32,880 nucleotides of DNA from Oscillatoriaceae cyanobacterium M33_DOE_052. Lineage in GTDB: Bacteria; Cyanobacteriota; Cyanobacteriia; Cyanobacteriales; Laspinemataceae. This document shows positions 24,209-31,081 of this stretch, piece by piece. The position numbers were made by a program, and so were the translations under genes. The DNA is taken from NCBI GenBank assembly GCA_015296065.1, contig DVDU01000055.1, positions 1 to 32,880 of the forward strand, in the 5' to 3' direction. Each line of letters opens with the position of its first letter. Within the stretch, counting starts at the first letter, position 1. The notes under the pieces are model-generated. The model saw only the letters and a list, made by a program, of their open reading frames with translations. It made no database searches and had not been told where the DNA came from.

Positions 24209-27200
24209 CTAGTTGCGGGAGATGCCCAGACGACCTTCGGCGAAACCGAGGGCGGCGAAATGCTCAAACCCGCTGCGGAATGTGCCATTGCGGACGGCAG
24301 CGGCGATGTCTGGGTTGTTGGTGAGATAATAAGTTTCGTTGTAAAATCCGCTCGGGGCGCGGCCTTCGGTTTGACCGAAGCGCATAAAGTGTTCAAAGCC
24401 GCTCCTGTAGGCACCAGCCGCCACGGCGGCGGCGATGTCTGGGTTGTTGGCGAGGTAGAATTTCTCATCAAAGAAGGCGCTACCGGTGCGTCCTTCGGCT
24501 TGTCCGACGCGCAAAAAGTGTTCATAACCACTTCTGTACTGTCCGGCGGCTATGGCTGCCACTACGTCAGGGTTGCGAGCCAGGTAGAAACTCTGGTTGT
24601 AGGCGGCGGAGGGCGATCGTCCCTCCCGTTCCCCAAAAGTGGTGAAGTGGTCAAAAGCACTGCGGAACCTGCCAGCGGCGATATCAGCGGCGACGCTGGG
24701 GTTAGCGAGATTATAAAATCTCTGGTCAAATAGGGGGTTAGGGGTGCGGCCCTCGCTTTGACCGAAGCGGATAAAATGTTCATAACCGCTTTTCACGGCG
24801 CCACCTCTGACGGCAGCGGCGATGTCCGGGTTAGCGTCAAAGTAATAGGTTTCGTCGAATAGCTGGGTACGCCGATCGCGCCCTTCAAAAAACCCCGACT
24901 GCACAAAATGAGTAAACCCGCTGCTCACCGTCCGGTTCGCCACCGCCGCCGCCACATCCGGGTTAGCCTGCAAATACAAAACCTCATTAAACAAAGGACT
25001 CGGTTGCCTTCTTTCAAACTGTCCCACCAAATTAAAATGCTCCAACCCATTGCGGAACGCCCCCGCCGCCACTGATGCTCTCACATCCGGGTTATTTGCC
25101 AAGTAAAAACCCTCATCAAAAAACAGGCGCAGGGGGTCACGCCCCGCATCGGTGATTAATTCTACGAAGCTCTCAAAACCTTGGAACACCCGCACCCCGG
25201 TAGGGACAATTTTCGCCAAAAACACATCCGTCAATCCCCCCGAACTGCCTTGAAACTCGCTTTCTGTGGGAAAATCGGTGGAATTGGCAGAACCCACTAG
25301 GTACAGATGACCGTTGTTATCCAGGGCCATATCGCCCACAGTATCGCTTTTGGCGCCGCCAAGGAAGGTAGAGTATTCCAAGCTGGTGCCATCGGGGGAG
25401 AACTGAGTTAAAAATACGTCATCTTCGCCGTTGTTGGTGGTTTGGATGGCTTCGGCGACGGGAAAATCGAGCGATCGGGTTGTTCCCGTCACATAGGCAC
25501 GACCGAAAGCGTCCACCGCAATAGATATCCCCGTATCAATACCCAACCCACCACCCAAATAAGTCGAGTATTCCAAACCAGAGCCATCAGCAGATAATTT
25601 CGTCACAAACCCATCAGTGTCAAAACTACCCGCGATGACGCTGAAATCTTCTTGCAGGGGAAATTGGGTAGGAAAATCCCGAAATACCGGTAGGGGGTCC
25701 CCATCAGGATTAAAAGCCACCTGCACCGGCAATCTCCCCGTACTACCTGTAACATAGGCACTGCCAGCACTATCTACCGCGATGCCATAGGCTTTCTCAT
25801 CATCGCTCCCCCCCAAATAGGTGGAATATACCAACCCACTGCCATCAGCATTTAACTTAGAAACAAACCCATCACTCTGGCGAAAATTCAAATTGCCCAA
25901 GGTTGGTTGAAACGTTCCCTCAGTAGTGGGAAAATTCGCCGAAAAAGTCGTCCCCGTCACATAAGCATTACCGCTGGCATCCACAGCGATATCCCCGCCT
26001 TCCTCATCATCCCTTCCCCCCAAATAGGTGGCATAGGCTAAGCTGGTTCCTGATTTATCAATTTTGGCCACAAAAGCATCGATCGTCCCGCCAAACTCCT
26101 GTTGCACCCCATTCCCTGTAATCGGAAAATCGCTCGATGTGGTCGTCCCCACCACATAAGCATTTTCATCCCCATCTAGGACAATTTTGCTCGCCGAATC
26201 ATTTCCAGTCCCACCCAAAAACGTCGAGTAAATAATCCCATTACCATTAGGATTCAGCTTCGTAATAAAAGCATCCGGGTTGCCCGCAAAACCGGGCTGC
26301 AAAGGACTTTGAATCGGAAAATTACTCGAAGCCGTCACCCCAGACACATAAACATTGCCATCATTATCCACCGCAATACCATTGCCCGCATCATTAGCCA
26401 ATCCACCCAAATAAGTAGAGTAAACCACCCGCGTGCCATCTTTAAACAACTTCGTCACAAAAGCATCAGAAGTGATGCTCGCCGGTAACGGGTTTTGGTT
26501 GGGGAAATCCACAGAAGTAGTAGAACCAGTGATATACACATTCCCCTCACCATCCACCGCAATCCCCGCACCAATATCGGCGCCACTGCCACCCAAGTAA
26601 GTAGAATAAGCCAGAGTCGGGTCAATAATTAGGGGATAAGCAGGATTATAATCCCCCACCGCAAAACCCACTTGTCCCGGATTGGATTCTAACAACAGAT
26701 AATCAGCCGCCACTGGCACTCGCTGATTATCAATCTCTTGGAAAGCAATCGGAGGAGATTCCGTTAACTCTCCCCCAGGCGTATCTAATATGAGACTGCC
26801 ATCATCTCCGATGCGCATCCCTTCAATCCCAGAATAATTGAGGCGAATCTGGTTATAATCCGCTCCCGGCGCCAAAATAAAATCACTTTTGAGCTGTCCT
26901 TCTTGACCGCTGTAAATTAAGTCAATTCCCGGATACAAATCCTGATAAACTAGACTTTCATAAGTGGGTACATCCGTCCACCATTGGCTAGGGTTGTTAC
27001 CAGTGATAAAGTTGGCTACACCAGGGAGCAAATCTTTCCCCGCCACAATGGGAGATGTGTTCGCTCCAATAAAACTCAGCTCCACCTCAGTGGTTGTATC
27101 CCCAGAAGCCATTTGGAAGGATATCTCTTCTGGAGTGAAAAAGATCGTATAACCCGCGCCTTTAACCAAGGCATGCACATTTTCCGCCGCTTGTCCAGTA

Positions 27201-27514
27201 TTCGCAATAAAACTTAACGGCAAATTACTGGTGGCTGTGGTAACATCCCCAGTGATGGGGTCGCCCGGACCTTCTGGGGGGGCTAATTCCGGCGATGTTT
27301 CCGCGATCGTGGCACCGAGGTCAAAACCAGTTAAAGTTCCATTTAAATTGTCATTTTTTCCATCACGAATCGAGAAAATGCCGCTGCCCAAGCTGTTGCT
27401 GTTAGAGGCACCAACCGATTCCCAATCACCAGGAAGTATTGGTAAATCATCTGTAATTGCCAATCCCAGGTTAGCTGCGGTCTTTACTCCCTCAATCCCC
27501 AGTAGGTCTTGCAT
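24209..27514 (-). CDS. SBBP beta-propeller protein with seven C-terminal 43-aa repeats
   Basis: The 1101-aa product has an N-terminal region (1-300) with LSFIANTGQ and PTYESLVYQDLYPGIDLIYSG, known at the front of SBBP-repeat proteins. Seven SBBP repeats follow, each with YSTYLGG...AVD..GNAYVTG.T.S.DFP, enough for one seven-bladed beta-propeller. Residues about 798-1101 hold seven tandem repeats of about 43 residues with FYLANNPDIAAAV..G..RSGFEHF...GQ.EGR. I see no signal peptide at ATG 27514, so if exported it must use a C-terminal or other route. It is probably a surface or matrix protein. It stands alone, with repeat arrays on both sides. Confidence 0.85.
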   Translation of the reverse strand: MQDLLGIEGVKTAANLGLAITDDLPILPGDWESVGASNSNSLGSGIFSIRDGKNDNLNGTLTGFDLGATIAETSPELAPPEGPGDPITGDVTTATSNLPLSFIANTGQAAENVHALVKGAGYTIFFTPEEISFQMASGDTTTEVELSFIGANTSPIVAGKDLLPGVANFITGNNPSQWWTDVPTYESLVYQDLYPGIDLIYSGQEGQLKSDFILAPGADYNQIRLNYSGIEGMRIGDDGSLILDTPGGELTESPPIAFQEIDNQRVPVAADYLLLESNPGQVGFAVGDYNPAYPLIIDPTLAYSTYLGGSGADIGAGIAVDGEGNVYITGSTTSVDFPNQNPLPASITSDAFVTKLFKDGTRVVYSTYLGGLANDAGNGIAVDNDGNVYVSGVTASSNFPIQSPLQPGFAGNPDAFITKLNPNGNGIIYSTFLGGTGNDSASKIVLDGDENAYVVGTTTSSDFPITGNGVQQEFGGTIDAFVAKIDKSGTSLAYATYLGGRDDEEGGDIAVDASGNAYVTGTTFSANFPTTEGTFQPTLGNLNFRQSDGFVSKLNADGSGLVYSTYLGGSDDEKAYGIAVDSAGSAYVTGSTGRLPVQVAFNPDGDPLPVFRDFPTQFPLQEDFSVIAGSFDTDGFVTKLSADGSGLEYSTYLGGGLGIDTGISIAVDAFGRAYVTGTTRSLDFPVAEAIQTTNNGEDDVFLTQFSPDGTSLEYSTFLGGAKSDTVGDMALDNNGHLYLVGSANSTDFPTESEFQGSSGGLTDVFLAKIVPTGVRVFQGFESFVELITDAGRDPLRLFFDEGFYLANNPDVRASVAAGAFRNGLEHFNLVGQFERRQPSPLFNEVLYLQANPDVAAAVANRTVSSGFTHFVQSGFFEGRDRRTQLFDETYYFDANPDIAAAVRGGAVKSGYEHFIRFGQSEGRTPNPLFDQRFYNLANPSVAADIAAGRFRSAFDHFTTFGEREGRSPSAAYNQSFYLARNPDVVAAIAAGQYRSGYEHFLRVGQAEGRTGSAFFDEKFYLANNPDIAAAVAAGAYRSGFEHFMRFGQTEGRAPSGFYNETYYLTNNPDIAAAVRNGTFRSGFEHFAALGFAEGRLGISRN
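24210..25130 (-). repeat. Seven tandem ~129-bp coding repeats
   Basis: The DNA of the C-terminal repeats shows a period near 129 bp, for example GATGTCTGGGTTGTTGG and its variants at 24307, 24436, 24565, 24825, 24953. Each unit codes for NPDIAAAV...GFEHF...EGR. The units are diverged, so this is an old in-gene duplication series. Confidence 0.8.
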
Positions 27515-27584
27515 AGCTCTATATTTCCAGCCGTGAGTGCCAGTGGTTTCATAGGCTGTACTATTCTAGTCGTCCTGTTTGATT

Positions 27585-27660
27585 TTGTCATTGTTCATCG
27601 GTGAAAAGTCTTTTGTCCAATGACTGCCGGACCAAGGACAAATGACCAAGGACAAATAAC
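27585..27660. repeat. LTRR-like repeat between divergent genes
   Basis: TTTGTCATTGTTCATCGG is opposed to GACCAAGGACAAATGACCAAGG and GACAAATAAC. It lies between the SBBP gene start and the small plus-strand gene. Confidence 0.75.
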
Positions 27661-27690
27661 AATTCTGTGGTATCCCAGCAAACATCACCA

Positions 27691-28071
27691 ATGGTCTCAA
27701 ACGAAAACTTTTTACCGGAGCAAATTGTCTGTCTGGAAAATGAGGGCAGTTGTTTATATGGGGAAGTGATTCAGATTGCCGAAAGCGGCTCGATGTTTTG
27801 GCTGCGCCCCCTGATGCTAGCAAGCTGGTTGGCGGGGGTTACTCCCCAGTCTGGGTAACCACCCGAGGAGTTGTATGATTTGCGCGAGGGTGCGGATTTG
27901 GTGTGGCCCATGACGGGATTTAGAGCGGCTTTCGATACGGAGGTTATCCCCCTACTAGCGGCTTTGGCGGGTAAGGAGCGGGAACCGCGTTATGCTATTC
28001 TCGCTCACCGCCAGCTTAGGCTGTTTGTCGATCGCCTGTGGGAAAGCCAGCAAAAATCAAATCAGGAATAG
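27691..28071 (+). pseudogene. Conserved small protein broken by an in-frame TAA
   Basis: The frame from ATG 27691 reads MVSNENFLPEQIVCLENEGSCLYGEVIQIAESGSMFWLRPLMLASWLAGVTPQSG, meets TAA at 27856-27858, then continues in the same frame as PPEELYDLREGADLVWPMTGFRAAFDTEVIPLLAAL...RLFVDRLWESQQ to the stop at 28071. The two parts are clearly one protein of about 126 residues, with no frame change. It may be a recent nonsense mutation, a sequencing error, or two separate products. No function is recognised. Its end overlaps the convergent aminotransferase by 10 bp. An upstream in-frame GTG at 27667 is an alternative start. Confidence 0.7.
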
Positions 28072-29234
28072 CGAATACCAGCCGCTCTCATCCGCTCTAT
28101 GCCTTCTTGCAGTCGCTCTGCACTAATCGTCAGAGCGATGCGAAAGAAGCCTTCGCCGCCGGTCCCGTAACCGTTCCCGGGGGGGACGATGATCCCGCAC
28201 TTTTCCAGCAACAGGGTGACGAATTCCGTGGAGGAGTAACCTTTGGGTACGGGAACCCACACGTAGAGGGTGGCTTTGGGGGGTTGAATCGGCCAGCCGA
28301 GGGATTGCAGACCCGCAATAATCACATCCCGGCGTTGTTGGTAAACCGCGATCACCTCTTGCAGAGTGGCTTCTGGGGTGGACATGGCGACAATGGCCGA
28401 TCGTTGAATCGCCTTAAACACCCCCGAGTCAATATTCGACTTAACCTGAGTCAGACCCTTAATCCCAGTGGCATTTCCCACCACGAACCCCACACGCCAG
28501 CCCGTCATATTGTAAGATTTAGATAGGCTGTGAAATTCAATGGCCACATCCTTTGCTCCCGGTACTTGCAGCACCGAAGGCGGCTTGTAACCATCGTAAG
28601 CCATCTCCGAGTAAGCGTGGTCATGGCAGAGCAAAATCTCGTAGCGGCGGCAAAACTCCACTAATTCAGCAAAAAACTCTAAACTTGCCACCGCCCCCGT
28701 GGGATTGTTCGGATAGTTAATCCACAGCAACTTAGCTTTAGCGGCAATTTCTGGGGGAATAGCCGACAAATTAGGTAAAAAGCCATTTTCAGGATTCAGG
28801 GGCATGGGGAAAGGTTCCCCACCTGCAAAAATTGTGGCCGTGCGGTAAACCGGATAACCGGGGTCCGGGATGATGCTGTAGTCTCCCGGTTCCACAAAAG
28901 CCAAAAAAGTATTGTGGATGGCTTCTTTGGAACCAATGGAGGATACCACCTCCGTATCTGGGTTTAAACCAGCGACACCAAACCGGCGTTCCATCCACTG
29001 CGCCGCTGCTTGGCGGTATTCTTTTGTACCTTGGTAGGGGGGATAGTTGTGGGTGCTAGGGTCATCTAGAGCATCCTGCATCGCTCGCACGATCGGCGGC
29101 GGAGTGGGTTTGTCTGGATCTCCCACTCCCATATTGATAATGTTTACCCCTTTGGCCACTAACTCTTCCCGTTTGCGGTCAATCTGGGCGAATAAATAGG
29201 GGGGTATTTTTTCTAAACGTTTGGCAAACTGCAT
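28062..29234 (-). CDS. Class I/II PLP aminotransferase, DapL-like
   Basis: The 390-aa product is a fold-type I PLP enzyme: NMGVGDPDKPTP near the N-terminus, YPPYQGTKEYRQAAAQWM, NYPNNPTGA (Asn177), CHDHAYSE (Asp205, Tyr208) and the Schiff-base lysine in SLSKSYNMTGWRVGF (Lys239). RIALTISAERL carries the C-terminal substrate-carboxylate arginine. Such cyanobacterial proteins are annotated either as aspartate aminotransferase or as LL-diaminopimelate aminotransferase; I cannot choose from sequence alone. The start ATG 29234 matches the family N-terminus MQFAKRLEKIPPYLF. It is convergent with the broken small gene. Confidence 0.88.
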   Translation of the reverse strand: MQFAKRLEKIPPYLFAQIDRKREELVAKGVNIINMGVGDPDKPTPPPIVRAMQDALDDPSTHNYPPYQGTKEYRQAAAQWMERRFGVAGLNPDTEVVSSIGSKEAIHNTFLAFVEPGDYSIIPDPGYPVYRTATIFAGGEPFPMPLNPENGFLPNLSAIPPEIAAKAKLLWINYPNNPTGAVASLEFFAELVEFCRRYEILLCHDHAYSEMAYDGYKPPSVLQVPGAKDVAIEFHSLSKSYNMTGWRVGFVVGNATGIKGLTQVKSNIDSGVFKAIQRSAIVAMSTPEATLQEVIAVYQQRRDVIIAGLQSLGWPIQPPKATLYVWVPVPKGYSSTEFVTLLLEKCGIIVPPGNGYGTGGEGFFRIALTISAERLQEGIERMRAAGIRYS

Positions 29235-29617
29235 TGCGGCTTGGGCACCAGCTTCTGATGGGCGGACTTTTCTACCGCCAGTTTACCCTTAAACTCACCA
29301 GGATTTCCCACTTGGCCGCGCCAAATCAGGAGACGCCGAGGATAAGGTTCTTAGTTGGGCTACAGCCCAAACTTGGCACCCCAGGGGTGATTTACACTAC
29401 AGGGGACAGGACTATGCCCAACCATGACCACTGAGTCCTAGGCCCTCACCACCATTCCCGGATCAGGTTATGGGGTGAGTCTCAAATTGTTTCAGAAAAG
29501 CGGAAATGAATGTTGCTTTTTAAATTGCTGATGTCTTATTGGCAATAATCAATCATTAATTTTGATGATATCCCCCACAATTTAAGGACTATGGGCGGGA
29601 GGCTGAACTAGCGGTGG
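29235..29617. other. 383-bp intergenic region with two palindromes
   Basis: It contains TTGGGCT-AC-AGCCCAA (29355-29370) and CACCCC-A-GGGGTG (29377-29389), adjacent stems that could fold together. The first belongs to a GGGCT..AGCCC repeat type also seen at 17502-17515. I found no gene, tRNA or convincing promoter here. Confidence 0.6.
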
Positions 29618-29812
29618 CTAAGTTCTGGGTACTAACTTAATTCTCCCAGCATCCATCTCAGCCATCAGTAATTCCAGAGCCTCGAAATCCACGTCATCAA
29701 TGTAACCCAGGCGGGTTAGCTCGGAGTTAATGCCGTTTTCGATATCAGGAGTTAGCTCCTTGATGTAGAGAGCTTTCTCTACAAGTATCCGAATCGGGTG
29801 CATACCTTGCAT
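29618..29812 (-). CDS. Conserved small hypothetical protein
   Basis: The 64-aa product MQGMHPIRILVEKALYIKELTPDIENGINSELTRLGYIDDVDFEALELLMAEMDAGRIKLVPRT is soluble, acidic and mostly helical. The pattern DIENGINSELTRLGYI.DVD.EALELLM.EMDAGRI resembles small cyanobacterial proteins of unknown function that I recall, but no motif gives a role. Starts at ATG 29812 or 29803; neither has a clear ribosome binding site. A CRP-like palindrome lies about 80 bp upstream. It may be regulated with the divergent STAS gene. Confidence 0.65.
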   Translation of the reverse strand: MQGMHPIRILVEKALYIKELTPDIENGINSELTRLGYIDDVDFEALELLMAEMDAGRIKLVPRT

Positions 29813-29893
29813 GGCGATTTACATAAAATTCGGTACACTATTTATTATTGGGTGATTTTCTGATATTAGAAGTGATTTCATGCCATTGATTAA

Positions 29894-29909
29894 AGTGATC
29901 TATATCACT
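29894..29909. promoter_or_regulatory. CRP-like binding site
   Basis: AGTGATCTATATCACT has perfect 6-bp arms and fits the GTGA-N6-TCAC core bound by CRP-family regulators, including the cAMP receptor SyCRP1 of cyanobacteria. It is 82 bp upstream of the small minus-strand gene and 285 bp upstream of the STAS gene. Chance occurrence is possible. Confidence 0.4.
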
Positions 29910-30183
29910 CCGATGAATCAATTTATCTTGTATATATGAAGAGAGTGCGAAAATCTACAGACTCAATTGTGACGCCACCAAGCCGGGAAAAGTTCCAGAG
30001 CCAAATAGGCAGAATAGTATAAAAATATACTATAGGCCAAACACTTCTTTAATAAAACTTTAAATAAGTCGAGGAATCCGCAAAGATTCGACAAAATCTG
30101 GGTCAAATTGGTCCCCTGATTGGATAATTTGCGGTTATCCTGGAACAAACAAGCATTAATGTATAGCGATTTTCGGTAAGCTC

Positions 30184-30189
30184 AGGAGA
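30184..30189 (+). promoter_or_regulatory. Shine-Dalgarno of the STAS gene
   Basis: AGGAGA lies 4 nt before ATG 30194, fixing that start. The rest of the 381-bp gap upstream (29813-30193) holds only the CRP-like site; I see no gene in it. Confidence 0.7.
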
Positions 30190-30193
30190 AACC

Positions 30194-30529
30194 ATGTACT
30201 CAACTATTGCCCAGAATGCCCAAGTAACTGAGATTCGACCCAGAGGCCATCTGAATGCAGCGAATGCAGCGGCATTTAAAACCCAACTAACTGAGACCTT
30301 GGGGGCGACTAATGGGATGGTCGTAGTGGATATGGAGCAAGTGGAGTCCTTGGATAGCGCAGGACTGATGGCTTTGGTGTCGGGGCTGAGTTTGGCTCAA
30401 AGGATGAACCGTAAGCTGATTCTCTGTTCCGTTTCTGCCTCCATAGGAATTATTTTTGAAATTACCAAGTTAGAGAGGGTATTTGAAATTTATCCTCACA
30501 AACCCAATTGGCTTGGGGCGATCGCCTAA
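30194..30529 (+). CDS. STAS-domain protein (anti-sigma-factor antagonist type)
   Basis: The 111-aa product is a single STAS domain: VTEIRPRGHLNAANAAAFKTQL, MVVVDMEQVESLDSAGLMALVSGLSLAQRMNRKLILCSVSASIGIIFEITKLERVFEIY. The signature DSAGL has Ser55, the usual phosphorylation site in SpoIIAA/RsbV-type proteins. Such proteins relieve a kinase/anti-sigma factor in partner switching; in cyanobacteria they also act in stress and motility circuits. No kinase or phosphatase gene adjoins it, so the partner is elsewhere. It is a single-gene unit with a HIP1 octamer (GCGATCGC) over its last codons. Confidence 0.88.
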   Translation: MYSTIAQNAQVTEIRPRGHLNAANAAAFKTQLTETLGATNGMVVVDMEQVESLDSAGLMALVSGLSLAQRMNRKLILCSVSASIGIIFEITKLERVFEIYPHKPNWLGAIA

Positions 30530-30661
30530 TGAGATTCCCCCTCCCTTCCCGCCTCTCCAATGAGGGAGGGCAAACAGTGGTCCTGGCGTTGACGGTGGGA
30601 GGAAAATCCCTCCCCACCCTCCCCATCTCCGGGTCCCCCCGTCCCCCCGTCCCCCCCGTCT

Positions 30662-30697
30662 CCCTGCAGGGGTGATTCGCGAATCGCCCCTACAGGG
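30662..30697. repeat. 36-bp palindrome centred on ATTCGCGAAT
   Basis: The segment is almost perfectly self-complementary around ATTCGCGAAT (one T-G pair, one C-A mismatch), with outer stems CCCTG and CAGGG. It matches the GGGGCGATTCGCGAATCGCCCC repeat type of cyanobacteria and touches the end of the GTCCCCCC array. Confidence 0.85.
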
Positions 30698-30986
30698 AGA
30701 GAACTCATATTAAAGCAAAACCGGCTGAAAACAGTGTTATCTGAATTACAATCAGATAGAGCAACCACGATCGCTTCGCTGACCTGTCGGTTTAGCTTGC
30801 CCTCCTTGTGGCCATAATGCCAGAAGTGCGGGCAGAGGAGCCCGGTACATTTACAGCGGCGTCAGCGCCACCCCCGTGGTTGCCCTCGCCAACCGCTGTT
30901 GCCTAGGGGAAATTCCCTCTGGTTGCCCTGCGTGCGCGCCGTAGGCCAAAGTCAGGGACGCCCTGTCGGCAAGTCCGGTGGTTATT

Positions 30987-31035
30987 TTGGACAAAGGACA
31001 AATGACCTTCGGACAAATGACTTTTGACAAATGAG
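30987..31035. repeat. LTRR-like repeat upstream of the last gene
   Basis: GGACAAAGGACAAATGACC, GGACAAATGAC and GACAAATGAGC units in a single orientation. Confidence 0.75.
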
Positions 31036-31081
31036 CAATTAGAGTAGTAATGCCGTGGCCCTCTTTCCAGAAAACGCGCCG

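Larger units (their letters stand above)
30530..31081. other. 552-bp repeat-rich intergenic region
   Basis: It holds a GTCCCCCC array (about 30610-30664), a 36-bp palindrome (30662-30697) and an LTRR-like run (30987-31035). The segment 30780-30980 is GC-rich and gene-free; short frames in it lack recognisable sequence. I see no promoter for the downstream radical-SAM gene. Confidence 0.7.

Noticed and set aside
29963-30148. A 61-codon minus-strand frame in the gap before the STAS gene
   Set aside because: No recognisable sequence, no ribosome binding site, AT-rich background; not supported as a gene.
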